Shown: positions 1-6,687 of the stretch, one piece after another | How the letters are laid out: the number at the start of each line of letters is the position of its first letter | Position numbering within the stretch: the first letter of the stretch is position 1 | Source: Pseudozobellia thermophila | GTDB lineage: Bacteria > Bacteroidota > Bacteroidia > Flavobacteriales > Flavobacteriaceae | NCBI RefSeq assembly: GCF_900141855.1 | Contig: NZ_FQYU01000007.1 | Location: forward strand, 1 to 64,000 | DNA length: 64,000 nt | Direction of reading: 5' to 3' | The notes under the pieces: generated by a model | The model's database searches: none | What the model saw: only the letters and a program-made list of their open reading frames with translations | Told to the model about the DNA's origin: nothing | Made by a program: the position numbers and the translations under genes

Positions 1-77
1 CAATGCACTTTCCAACTTCTCTTGTGAATGTCGATCCCAATGTATAACTTCGGTACAGCAGTAATTTGAGTAACCAT
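1..77 (-). mobile_element. IS110-family transposase, N-terminal fragment cut by the window edge
   Basis: Reading leftward from an ATG at 77 gives 25 codons before the window ends. The peptide contains LYIGIDIHKRSWKV, the usual opening of IS110-family DEDD transposases: a beta strand ending in G-I-D, whose Asp is the first catalytic residue, followed by a K/R-S-W stretch. IS110 elements use an RNA-guided serine/DEDD recombinase and normally lack terminal inverted repeats. Only the first 25 residues are visible, so completeness and subgroup (IS110 or IS1111) cannot be judged. The neighbour on the right is an array boundary repeat; the IS1111-attC subgroup is known to insert at integron attC sites. 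Confidence 0.72.
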
Positions 78-219
78 ATCTTTAATTTTTAGTTCATTTT
101 AAAGATACTCGACTTACTGCTTTTTCATCGATGCTATAGCAAATGGGGGTTGACTGCTTAAATATGAAGATATTACAACAAAATAACATTCGGTCTGGCG
201 GACAAAGATTCGGTTTCAA
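78..219 (-). other. Non-coding leader upstream of the IS110-type transposase
   Basis: This stretch lies between the transposase start (77) and the first array boundary repeat (about 220). I see no credible gene in it. In the IS110 subgroup the non-coding end upstream of the transposase encodes the bridge RNA that recognises target and donor. This is where such an RNA would lie if the element is of that subgroup. No bridge-RNA fold could be established by eye, and the element's end is not defined. The entry marks a candidate region only. Confidence 0.25.
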
Positions 220-286
220 AATCTCGCACTTGCCATAGCCAGGGCCGTATGCCACGCAACTACTCATAGCCGTCTGGCCGTTGTAA
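220..286 (+). repeat. Cassette-boundary repeat ending in GTTGTAA
   Basis: The sequence shares the blocks CCATAGCC, ATGCCACGCAACT and CATAGCCG...CCGTTGTAA with the boundary at 3404-3487. It ends in GTTGTAA at 280-286, about 27 bp before the first array gene. The shared blocks occur in the same order at both places, so this is a copy of the same boundary element. It resembles the right half of an integron attC site (a GTT core after a foldable arm), but the consensus GTTRRRY is not matched exactly. Confidence 0.5.
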
Positions 287-313
287 ACAACAAACATTAA
301 TCTCCTTCATTAA

Positions 314-829
314 ATGAGTTTTAAAGAAGTAAAAATGAATCAAAAAGAATTAAAAAAAATCTTTTATAAATGGATTAGTTCAATATTTGGAACGCTTCTG
401 TTTGGTTTTATATTTTCTTTCATTTTTTACCTCGTTTATGATAGTCATTCCAAACCTTTTGACATAGGTACCTTGATATTTTTAATAGGTCTTGGATTTT
501 TTCTTTTAATGGGTCTATTAAATCTCTTAGGATTACTTTTTAGTCCTAACAGTATAAGAAGAGATCTTAGTCAAAAGAAGAAAATAATAACTCAACTTAA
601 AATTGAAGATAAAAAGTTGACTAGAAAAGCTAATTCGTCTATTATTTCGGGATATAGTATCTATTTCAATGACAATGAATTTTTAACTACTTATGAGGTT
701 AGTAAAAATACTTTTGAAAAAGTAAACATTGGAGATGAAATTTATCTAGAATGTTCGAAATTCGGAAAGTGGATTATTGATATTCGATGGAATTCTGAAA
801 GTATAGAAAATAGGAGCTATGTAAAATAA
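314..829 (+). CDS. Small membrane protein of unknown function
   Basis: I do not recognise this 171-residue protein. Residues about 20-45 and 52-75 are strongly hydrophobic and form two predicted transmembrane helices. A basic stretch follows (RRDLSQKKKIIT) and then a soluble C-terminal domain of about 90 residues with alternating beta-like character, including GDEIYLECSKFGKW. A second in-frame ATG at 335 could be the true start; nothing in the sequence decides between them. The gene is AT-rich, follows the boundary repeat at 220-286 by 27 bp, and is followed after 36 bp by another orphan membrane protein, so the two probably travel together. Confidence 0.6.
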   Translation: MSFKEVKMNQKELKKIFYKWISSIFGTLLFGFIFSFIFYLVYDSHSKPFDIGTLIFLIGLGFFLLMGLLNLLGLLFSPNSIRRDLSQKKKIITQLKIEDKKLTRKANSSIISGYSIYFNDNEFLTTYEVSKNTFEKVNIGDEIYLECSKFGKWIIDIRWNSESIENRSYVK

Positions 830-865
830 CTGTTTACCACTCAACCTCTAAACACCTATAGAATA

Positions 866-1933
866 GTGACTAGACTAAGAATTGGATATAGAAGTATTTT
901 TAATAAAAAATACGAAATTGAACTGTTTGACTTTTTAATTGGGAATACAGATCAATTCAACATACCATATAATGGTCTTGATTTATGGAACAGTAAGGAG
1001 TCGGAAACAAAAGTTCTTCAAGTTGAAGAACGAATTGAGTATTTTCATTTTATGTACATACCCGTTTTTCCTGTCACCCATGTTTGGACTTTAAGAAAGG
1101 AAGATGGTAAATTATACAGTTTGGAATCGGTAAAATATAAAATTGAAAGTAGGGTGAAAAAATCACGCTACCCTATTTACACTTTTATGCTCCCGTTGCT
1201 GGTTTTACTTTCAATTTCAATTTATATACTCAGCGTATATGGTAAAAAACACCTTCGAGCCTATCGACAAGACAAAAAGAAGCAAATTACCAAGGAATTA
1301 CTTTTAAGCAAATTGGATAGTGCCGAACCACCTTTTTACATTGTGCTTGCAAAAGACGGTTTATCTAAAAATACACTTCAAAGAGTGGATTCTATGGTGG
1401 ACCAAACTTATTTCATTAGCAAACTACCCTTAAAAATTGACACTTTCGAATATGGCACCTTAGACTATACTTATTACAGTGCTTTAGAAAAGTATAGGTT
1501 AATTCAAACACAGGTTTCAAAGGATTCCCTCTACTCCTTGGTATACGGCAATTCATACTTACACCTTGATAACGAAATAAAGAAGGTTCTTTCTGCCAAG
1601 GAATTAGAAACCCCAAAGCTTGAAATCAGCTTTAATGACCAAGGGCTTGAAATTAAAAATCTAGGTAAGCCAATTACATTTATAAATTTTACCGACAACA
1701 GTCCTGAAAAAGGTCTTTGGAAATTTGAGCCAAACCTTTACTTAGATACAAATAAAAGTATCCTTGGGATGTATTCCCAAAAAAATGTTAAGGCCAAGAA
1801 TAATGAAGAAATCAGGCTCACCCTAACTTTTGATGATGGCGAGGAGTTTATCGAATATGAAGTGAGTGGAACATATACAGACATAGGGGGGAGAAAATCG
1901 TTTGTCGAAAACCAAATAAATCGAGTAGAATAA
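866..1933 (+). CDS. Single-pass membrane protein of unknown function
   Basis: This 355-residue protein begins with GTG. Residues 1-100 are soluble and include a region rich in aromatics (FHFMYIPVFPVTHVWTL) that resembles small phospholipid- or membrane-associated modules. One clear transmembrane helix lies near residues 105-125. The C-terminal 230 residues are extracytoplasmic or cytoplasmic and end in a beta-rich part. No family motif was recognised. It sits 36 bp after the 171-aa membrane protein and is the last gene before the first full intergenic module. Its stop codon is followed directly by CGG, giving TAACGG, the same junction seen at other cassette ends. Confidence 0.6.
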   Translation: MTRLRIGYRSIFNKKYEIELFDFLIGNTDQFNIPYNGLDLWNSKESETKVLQVEERIEYFHFMYIPVFPVTHVWTLRKEDGKLYSLESVKYKIESRVKKSRYPIYTFMLPLLVLLSISIYILSVYGKKHLRAYRQDKKKQITKELLLSKLDSAEPPFYIVLAKDGLSKNTLQRVDSMVDQTYFISKLPLKIDTFEYGTLDYTYYSALEKYRLIQTQVSKDSLYSLVYGNSYLHLDNEIKKVLSAKELETPKLEISFNDQGLEIKNLGKPITFINFTDNSPEKGLWKFEPNLYLDTNKSILGMYSQKNVKAKNNEEIRLTLTFDDGEEFIEYEVSGTYTDIGGRKSFVENQINRVE

Positions 1934-1942
1934 CGGATTACG

Positions 1943-2222
1943 GCACAAGTAACCCCTGCACAAGTCCTTGCACAGCGAAAAAACACCTTTTTTAAGTCCT
2001 TTTCAAGGGCTTTTTGTTTTTAGTTCGGTCTTTGCGCCTTGATCTTTGAACTGTCCAGAAGGGCGATTAACAGTCGGGACAGGACCTTTTCGTACCTATT
2101 TAGGGAAGCAAGTGACCCTCCCTGCTTTTTACACTGCATAAAGCCGAATTAGGATCCACCACCCGATCGGCAAGGATCAAATCCCTTTTTTTTATAACTT
2201 GTACCAAAGGCACAATGGCTAT
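1943..2222 (+). repeat. Intergenic module, copy A (full length)
   Basis: This is the first of six related intergenic modules (A-F). In order it carries: AAGTAACCCCTGCACAAGTC and CCTTGCACAGCG; a poly-A/T stretch with a terminator (1994-2020); TTTGAACTGTCC with a partner GGACAG 20 bp on; CCCGATCGGCAAGGATC; and a T-run followed by ACTTGTACCAAAGGCACAA. The same blocks recur in the same order in copies C (8427-8720), D, E and F, with indels. The region holds no gene. It separates the 866-1933 gene from the CPBP gene. Confidence 0.8.
1994..2020 (+). terminator. Rho-independent terminator in module A
   Basis: AAGTCC and GGGCTT form a short stem (one G-T pair) around TTTTCAA. It is followed by TTTTTGTTTTT. 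It lies 60 bp after the stop at 1933 and should end the transcript of the 314-1933 pair. Confidence 0.6.
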
Positions 2223-2244
2223 AAGTAATTGCATCTACTTATAG
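2219..2244 (+). repeat. Perfect 9-bp inverted repeat at the end of module A
   Basis: CTATAAGTA at 2219-2227 pairs with TACTTATAG at 2236-2244 across an 8-base loop. It directly follows the conserved GGCACAA of the module and lies about 60 bp before the CPBP start, so it may mark the junction to the next cassette or sit in its leader. Confidence 0.5.
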
Positions 2245-2302
2245 GCTATGCCCTTCGAGGACATTGCACATGGCCAAACCCTTGTATACAATTTTAAAAA
2301 CT

Positions 2303-2920
2303 ATGATAAACGAAACAATAGGAGCGATTCTTCAAATTTTGGTTTTTACGTTAATACCATTTCTAGTGTATATAATTAAAAATAAATCGCCAAAAGGTTT
2401 TTTGAATTATATCGGATTAAAACAATCAACAAAAAGAGCAAACTATTTAGCAATTGTAGCTTGCCTATTGTTTGCCGCACCCATTCTAATTCTCACTTTT
2501 ACAAATTCCGAATTTAAAGACATAATGTTCGACCCAAACAGTATAACCGGAAAGTTTAGACAGATGGGTTTGGGAACCTATTCCATAACTCTTTTACTTA
2601 TTACGGCTGTTTTCAAAACCTCTCTTTCCGAAGAAATTATATTTAGAGGGTTTATTGCAAAAAGACTTGTAAGTATAATGGGTTTTGTAAAAGGGAACGT
2701 ACTTCAAGCAGCGCTTTTCGGAATTATTCATACCCTCATGTTTGCACTGATCACAACCAATATTTTTTTCTTACTGGTTATATTTATTATTCCCTCTATC
2801 GGTGCCTATGTTTCGGTATATCTTAATGAAAAAATCGGAAAGGGAAGTATTGTTCCCGGTTGGATTTCGCATGGATTGGCAAATATAATTGCATACGGCA
2901 TTGTAGGCTTTGTAATTTGA
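2303..2920 (+). CDS. CPBP-family intramembrane glutamic metalloprotease
   Basis: The protein has 205 residues with about six hydrophobic helices and the three conserved CPBP (Abi/CAAX prenyl protease, type II Rce1-like) motifs. These are E110-E111-x3-R115, then H143 in IIHTLMF, then H190 in WISHGLANI. These residues form the catalytic Glu and metal/His centre in the family. Bacterial members serve in membrane proteolysis, bacteriocin immunity or are of unknown role. TTG at 2264 and ATG at 2270 are in frame upstream, but that segment still resembles array junction sequence, so I chose ATG 2303, which places the first helix right after the start. It is a single-gene cassette between module A and the repeat-rich region 2921-3522. 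Confidence 0.85.
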   Translation: MINETIGAILQILVFTLIPFLVYIIKNKSPKGFLNYIGLKQSTKRANYLAIVACLLFAAPILILTFTNSEFKDIMFDPNSITGKFRQMGLGTYSITLLLITAVFKTSLSEEIIFRGFIAKRLVSIMGFVKGNVLQAALFGIIHTLMFALITTNIFFLLVIFIIPSIGAYVSVYLNEKIGKGSIVPGWISHGLANIIAYGIVGFVI

Positions 2921-3214
2921 GATCAATAAGCCGTGTACAACAAAAAACACCCCTTTCACAAGCCATTGATTCGCTGTAAAAACGGATCCGTACAGGTACC
3001 CTGCCAACACCTTGTGCAACAGGGGTAGGATCCATAGCCAAACAAGCTTTTCCCCTTTACCTGGTTTGCGTATTTTCTATATCAAAAGTGGTATCCCGTA
3101 AAATTGACATACAACATAAACAGGCGCAGCCCAGACCGTATCGACTGATATACATAGGATTAAGCATTTTTTTATATTTTTAGGGCAGTACGTGAAGGTT
3201 GTATCTATTTATGT
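2921..3214. other. Non-coding spacer after the CPBP gene
   Basis: I see no gene here. The stretch contains CAAGCCATTGATTCGCTG and CACCTTGTGCAACAGGGG, loosely like the start of the A-F modules, and TTTTTTTATATTTTTAGGG near 3170. It is probably a decayed array junction. Confidence 0.4.
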
Positions 3215-3297
3215 GATGGTCGATGATACCTCCGGCCCGTAAAAAACCGGGCGGTCGAGGCCGCCGTCCCTCCCCTTTTTTCCTACCATCGACCATC
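3215..3297. repeat. Long inverted repeat with nested GC hairpins
   Basis: GATGGTCGATG (3215-3225) pairs perfectly with CATCGACCATC (3287-3297). Inside the loop are CCCG-TAAAAAAC-CGGG and GGCGG-TCGAGG-CCGCC hairpins. The whole can fold into a branched structure of about 83 bases. No coding potential was seen. It lies in the spacer before the AraC/secreted-protein cassette. Confidence 0.6.
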
Positions 3298-3403
3298 GGC
3301 CAGGCAGTACGACTGCACATTCGCCCATAAAATTTGCTATATTCAATCCTAGAAAACCCGGACGGAGCCGCTCGCGGTCGGTAGCATCGACATCACTGGC
3401 CAT

Positions 3404-3487
3404 AGCGAATGTGCGTCTAATGGCGATCCCTTGCTAAGGTATGCCTGGCATACCACGCAACTCGCCATAGCCGCCTGCCCGTTGTAA
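3404..3487. repeat. attC-like foldable boundary element ending in GTTGTAA
   Basis: A nested imperfect stem runs from 3420 to 3468. ATGGCGA (3420-3426) pairs with TCGCCAT (3462-3468), TTGC (3431-3434) with GCAA (3457-3460), and GGTATGCC (3438-3445) with GGCATACC (3447-3454), with small bulges between the blocks. GCGAATGTG at 3404 also pairs with CACATTCGC near 3316. The element ends in CCCGTTGTAA (GTTGTAA 3481-3487), 35 bp before the AraC start. Arms with bulges and a terminal GTT are what integron attC sites show. It shares ordered blocks with 220-286. Confidence 0.6.
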
Positions 3488-3522
3488 CGTATATGAAAAA
3501 CCAGTAACGGAAAAATTCAATT

Positions 3523-4392
3523 TTGCGAAAATTCATTTTTGAAAAATCAAAGTACGGCTTCGAATTGCTAATGGACTTACACAAGTTTGAAGGTAATCCT
3601 AATGTTTTCTTTGACCCCAATCCACAGATCACCGATTTTTTTGAGATCATGATTTTTGAAAAGGCGAATGGAAGCATAGAATTGAACGGGCAATTGTTGG
3701 AAATTAAGGAGAATAGCGTTTTTTTTATTTCCCCCTTCCAAAAAAAATGCTGTATGATCGACCTATCCGGCATTAAGGGTTTTCATCTTGTATTTCAGAG
3801 TGATTTTTTATCCGACTTTTTTGGCGATAAACTGTTCACCTACCGGTTACAATATTTTTATAATTCCCAGCACCCTCAATTTTTACGACTGAAAAATGAT
3901 GATTATGCTTTTATACGATCGGCATTGAACGAAATTATCGCCGAGATAAAAAACTATCAAAATGATAGTCCCCATATCTTGCGTTCCCTATTGTATTTTT
4001 CTTTGTCAAAGCTCAATCGGTTGTATTCAAAATGCTACAATATTTCACCAAGCACGCAATCGAATTCAATAATCTATAAATTTAAAGAACTACTCGAACT
4101 AAATATTCGCACCTCGCATACGGTAGAAGAATATTGCAACTTATTAAATGTAACTCGCCATCAGCTTAATGCCTTGGTCAAAGAGCATACCAGATATACA
4201 ACAAAGGAAATTATCAGCAATAGGCTACTCATTGAGATAAAAACCGAACTACGCTATTCCGATAAAACAATATCAGAAATAGCCCATGACTTAAATTTTA
4301 GTGAACCAAATAACTTGTCACGATTTTTTATGAAAATGGAGGACATGAATCCTTCCGCTTACAGAAAGATTTACCAAAATGATAGCAATTAA
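3523..4392 (+). CDS. AraC-family transcriptional regulator
   Basis: This is a 289-residue cytoplasmic regulator. Residues 1-180 form a cupin-like sensing domain. The C-terminal 100 residues carry two helix-turn-helix motifs: TVEEYCNLLNVTRHQLNALVKE, then SDKTISEIAHDLNFSEPNNLSRFFMK with the family's P-S-A-Y-R ending. The start is TTG at 3523, kept because the FEKSKYG segment before the ATG at 3571 looks like the true N-terminus of this group. It is the first gene of a two-gene cassette, with a secreted protein 65 bp downstream that it may control. Its ligand is unknown. Confidence 0.85.
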   Translation: MRKFIFEKSKYGFELLMDLHKFEGNPNVFFDPNPQITDFFEIMIFEKANGSIELNGQLLEIKENSVFFISPFQKKCCMIDLSGIKGFHLVFQSDFLSDFFGDKLFTYRLQYFYNSQHPQFLRLKNDDYAFIRSALNEIIAEIKNYQNDSPHILRSLLYFSLSKLNRLYSKCYNISPSTQSNSIIYKFKELLELNIRTSHTVEEYCNLLNVTRHQLNALVKEHTRYTTKEIISNRLLIEIKTELRYSDKTISEIAHDLNFSEPNNLSRFFMKMEDMNPSAYRKIYQNDSN

Positions 4393-4457
4393 CAATAAAG
4401 TGATACGGTAATAAGGCTATTAAATCGGATTTTTGTCCAAAACAAAGATTAAAAATC

Positions 4458-5531
4458 ATGACAAATATAATTTGTGCAATCATTGCTTTGTTGGGTTTTC
4501 AACTGGCTATTGCCCAAGGCCCTGAAATAAAAGTCGACATGGTCGCCTCGAATTGGAATGTTTCAGAAGAAACAAGGTTCGAAAAATTTGACAATAGGGA
4601 AACCTTGGTTTTAAACGGAGGAAGGATTACGGTCAAAGATCAAAAATTTGCAAACGGCACCATAGAGGTGGAAGTATATGCAAACACAATCAGAAGTTTT
4701 GCCGGTATTACTTTTAGAAAGCAAAACAACGATATGGAAGAAGTATATATGCGAATGCATAAATCGAACCAAGTTGATGCCGTTCAGTATACACCCATAT
4801 TTAACAATGAGTCGAATTGGCAATTATATAGAGAAAAACAAGCAAGGGTTTCATTTAAGAAAACAGGTTGGAACAGCTTACGAATCGAAGTAAACAACCA
4901 AAGTGCCGAGGTTTTTGTAAACGATAAAAAAGTCATGACAATTGACAAACTAAGAACAGAACATAATACTGGGGAAATTGGGCTTTTTGCCTTGTTCCCA
5001 AATCGATTCTCAAACTTTAGATTTACACCCAAAGAGGCCGTAGAAAGTACCAAAAAAGACAGCATTGCCCCTGTTGACCCTGCAATTATTACAAAATGGG
5101 AAATAACGAAATCAAAACCCTACAAGGCCGAAGAGATACACTATGAAAATTTTTTAGAGGAAGAATACATTACCGTTGAAACTGAGGCGACAGGTCTTTT
5201 ACCTATTTCCAAATACATAAAAAAGTCATCTTCCGGCAACTTCGAACAGAATGAAGAAGACTATATCGTAGCATCAACTACGGTACATTCCGATAATGAT
5301 GAAACAAAACTTTTCTCATTTGATTATAGTGACAGAATAATAGTCTATTTAAACGGGAAAGTCCTTTTTAAAGGCAATAATACCTTTAGGGCAAAAGGGA
5401 TTCAGTACATGGGACATATTGATATCAATACCAATAAATTATACCTGCCCCTTGAAAAAGGAGTAAACAACATTCATTGTGTTGTTATAGATAAGGCGAA
5501 CGGGTGGGGCTTAATTGCCAAATTGGAATAA
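4458..5531 (+). CDS. Secreted protein with a concanavalin A-like/DUF1080-type domain
   Basis: The 357-residue protein starts with a signal peptide (hydrophobic core IICAIIALLGFQLAIAQ, cleavage after about residue 20). Residues 25-195 look like a LamG/3-keto-disaccharide hydrolase-type beta-sandwich: FANGTIEVEVYANTI, then FAGITFRKQ, then WNSLRIEVNNQSAEVFVNDKK, and GEIGLFALF. The C-terminal 150 residues form a second beta-rich domain resembling a jelly roll. It should be periplasmic or outer-membrane associated and bind or act on carbohydrate, although no catalytic residues were identified. It follows the AraC gene and is closed by module B. Confidence 0.65.
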   Translation: MTNIICAIIALLGFQLAIAQGPEIKVDMVASNWNVSEETRFEKFDNRETLVLNGGRITVKDQKFANGTIEVEVYANTIRSFAGITFRKQNNDMEEVYMRMHKSNQVDAVQYTPIFNNESNWQLYREKQARVSFKKTGWNSLRIEVNNQSAEVFVNDKKVMTIDKLRTEHNTGEIGLFALFPNRFSNFRFTPKEAVESTKKDSIAPVDPAIITKWEITKSKPYKAEEIHYENFLEEEYITVETEATGLLPISKYIKKSSSGNFEQNEEDYIVASTTVHSDNDETKLFSFDYSDRIIVYLNGKVLFKGNNTFRAKGIQYMGHIDINTNKLYLPLEKGVNNIHCVVIDKANGWGLIAKLE

Positions 5532-5548
5532 AAATTCGCCTTACAACA

Positions 5549-5640
5549 AAAGTAAGCCCTGCACAAGTCCTTGCACAGCGAAAAAAACACCTTTTTTAAG
5601 CCCTTTTTAGGGGCTTTTTGTTTTTAGGCCAGTCTTTGTG
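5549..5640 (+). repeat. Intergenic module, copy B (short form)
   Basis: It contains AGTAAGCCCTGCACAAGTCC, TTGCACAGCG, the terminator and TTTTTAGGCCAGTCTTTG, which match copies A and E closely. The right part of the module (CGATCGGCAAG and the ACTTGTACC hairpin) is missing. The sequence runs straight into the promoter of the RibD_C/ArsR operon, so this copy is truncated or that operon entered inside it. Confidence 0.75.
5598..5625 (+). terminator. Rho-independent terminator in module B
   Basis: AAGCCC-TTTTTAG-GGGCTT forms a perfect 6-bp stem followed by TTTTGTTTTT. It lies 67 bp after the stop at 5531 and ends the AraC/secreted-protein transcript. Confidence 0.8.
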
Positions 5641-5737
5641 AAGGATTCAAAAATGGGGAAGCCTTCACCATTAGCGGTCATTGGAAACCACTTTACAAAC
5701 CTCAAAACCACAACATAATTCATTTTTTTAAAAAACA

Positions 5738-5784
5738 TTTGAGAAACCGATTGGTTTCATATATATTTGCAACTGATTGGTTTC
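5738..5784 (+). promoter_or_regulatory. Promoter with embedded operator for the RibD_C-ArsR-SRPBCC operon
   Basis: A Bacteroidota-type -7 element TATATTTG lies at 5762-5769 and a -33 TTTG at 5738-5741, 20 bp apart. Between them sits the palindrome GAAACCGATTGGTTTC (5743-5758, 6-bp perfect arms). A second, partial copy AACTGATTGGTTTC follows at 5771-5784 over the likely transcription start. The gene starts at 5798. An operator between and just after the promoter elements fits repression by the ArsR protein encoded second in the operon. Confidence 0.75.
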
Positions 5785-5797
5785 GTATTTTAGAAAA

Positions 5798-6364
5798 ATG
5801 AGAAAATTAAAATTACAGGTCCAAACGACCATAGATGGTTTTATTTCAGGTCAAAATGGGGAAATGGATTGGATGGAGTTTCCTTGGACCGATGACATTA
5901 CCAATTATGTTCGAGAAATTACCGAACCGATAGACACAATTGTTCTAGGTAGAAAATTGGCGGAAGGATTTATTCCACATTGGGCAAATGTTGCCAAAGA
6001 CCCCGACAATCCAGAGTATGAAGGCGGGGTTAAATATGCTTCAACCCAAAAAATCGTATTTACCAAAACACTTGACAAATCAATTTGGGAAAACACTGAA
6101 ATTGCCAAAGGCGACCTGGTCGAAGAAATTACCAATTTAAAGCATAGGCCAGGCAAAGACATTATTGCTTATGGTGGTGGTGCATTCGTTTCCGCACTCA
6201 TCAAAAACAAGCTTATTGACGAGTTGCATTTGTTTGTAAACCCTGCTGCTATCGGAAGCGGAATGCCCATTTTTAAAGAGTTGACCGAGATGCAAAAATT
6301 TAATCTCGTTGATGTGCAAAAATTTGAATGCAACATTATTGCCATGTTGTATAAACCCGAATAA
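5798..6364 (+). CDS. RibD C-terminal/dihydrofolate reductase-like NADPH oxidoreductase
   Basis: The 188-residue protein begins LKLQVQTTIDGFISG, the usual first strand and Asp-Gly turn of the RibD_C (DHFR-like) family. It continues with TIVLGRKLAEGF and the nucleotide-binding block IIAYGGGAFVSALIKNKLIDEL. The family reduces pteridine- or riboflavin-type substrates with NADPH, but many stand-alone members have no known substrate. The TTG at 5777 is in frame but lies in the operator, so ATG 5798 is the start. The gene is followed by the ArsR gene after 2 bp and forms an operon with it. Confidence 0.85.
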   Translation: MRKLKLQVQTTIDGFISGQNGEMDWMEFPWTDDITNYVREITEPIDTIVLGRKLAEGFIPHWANVAKDPDNPEYEGGVKYASTQKIVFTKTLDKSIWENTEIAKGDLVEEITNLKHRPGKDIIAYGGGAFVSALIKNKLIDELHLFVNPAAIGSGMPIFKELTEMQKFNLVDVQKFECNIIAMLYKPE

Positions 6365-6366
6365 GT

Positions 6367-6687
6367 ATGCGTAGAGATGTTTTTCAAGCAATTGCAGACC
6401 CAACAAGACGAGCCATAATAATGCTTTTGGCCGTTGGTGCAATGACCCCAAATGCCATAGCCGATCATTTTGATTCAAGCAGACAAGCTGTTTCAAAACA
6501 TTTGCGAATACTTACAGAATGTGAAATAATCAAACAGGAGCGACAAGGCAGGGAAATTCATTATCACTTAAATGCTGATAAAATGAAGGATGTAGAAAGA
6601 TGGTTGGAGCAATTTAAAGCGCTAATGGACAAACGCTTTGACCAATTGGACACCGTTTTAGAACAATTGAAATCGAAAGGAAAATGA
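6367..6687 (+). CDS. ArsR-family winged-helix repressor
   Basis: The 106-residue protein has the ArsR layout: FQAIADPTRRAIIMLL, the recognition helix region DHFDSSRQAVSKHLRILTEC, and a beta-wing (EIIKQERQGREIHYHL). It has no Cys pair for metal sensing, so it belongs to the metal-independent group often found upstream of SRPBCC (AHSA1) genes. It probably binds the GAAACC-N4-GGTTTC operator at 5743-5758 and represses its own operon. The stop overlaps the next start (ATGA at 6684). Confidence 0.9.
   Translation: MRRDVFQAIADPTRRAIIMLLAVGAMTPNAIADHFDSSRQAVSKHLRILTECEIIKQERQGREIHYHLNADKMKDVERWLEQFKALMDKRFDQLDTVLEQLKSKGK

Noticed and set aside
94-297. Leftward open frame of 67 codons over the first boundary repeat
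   Set aside because: It is made of boundary-repeat sequence that recurs at 3404-3487 and has no protein-like features.
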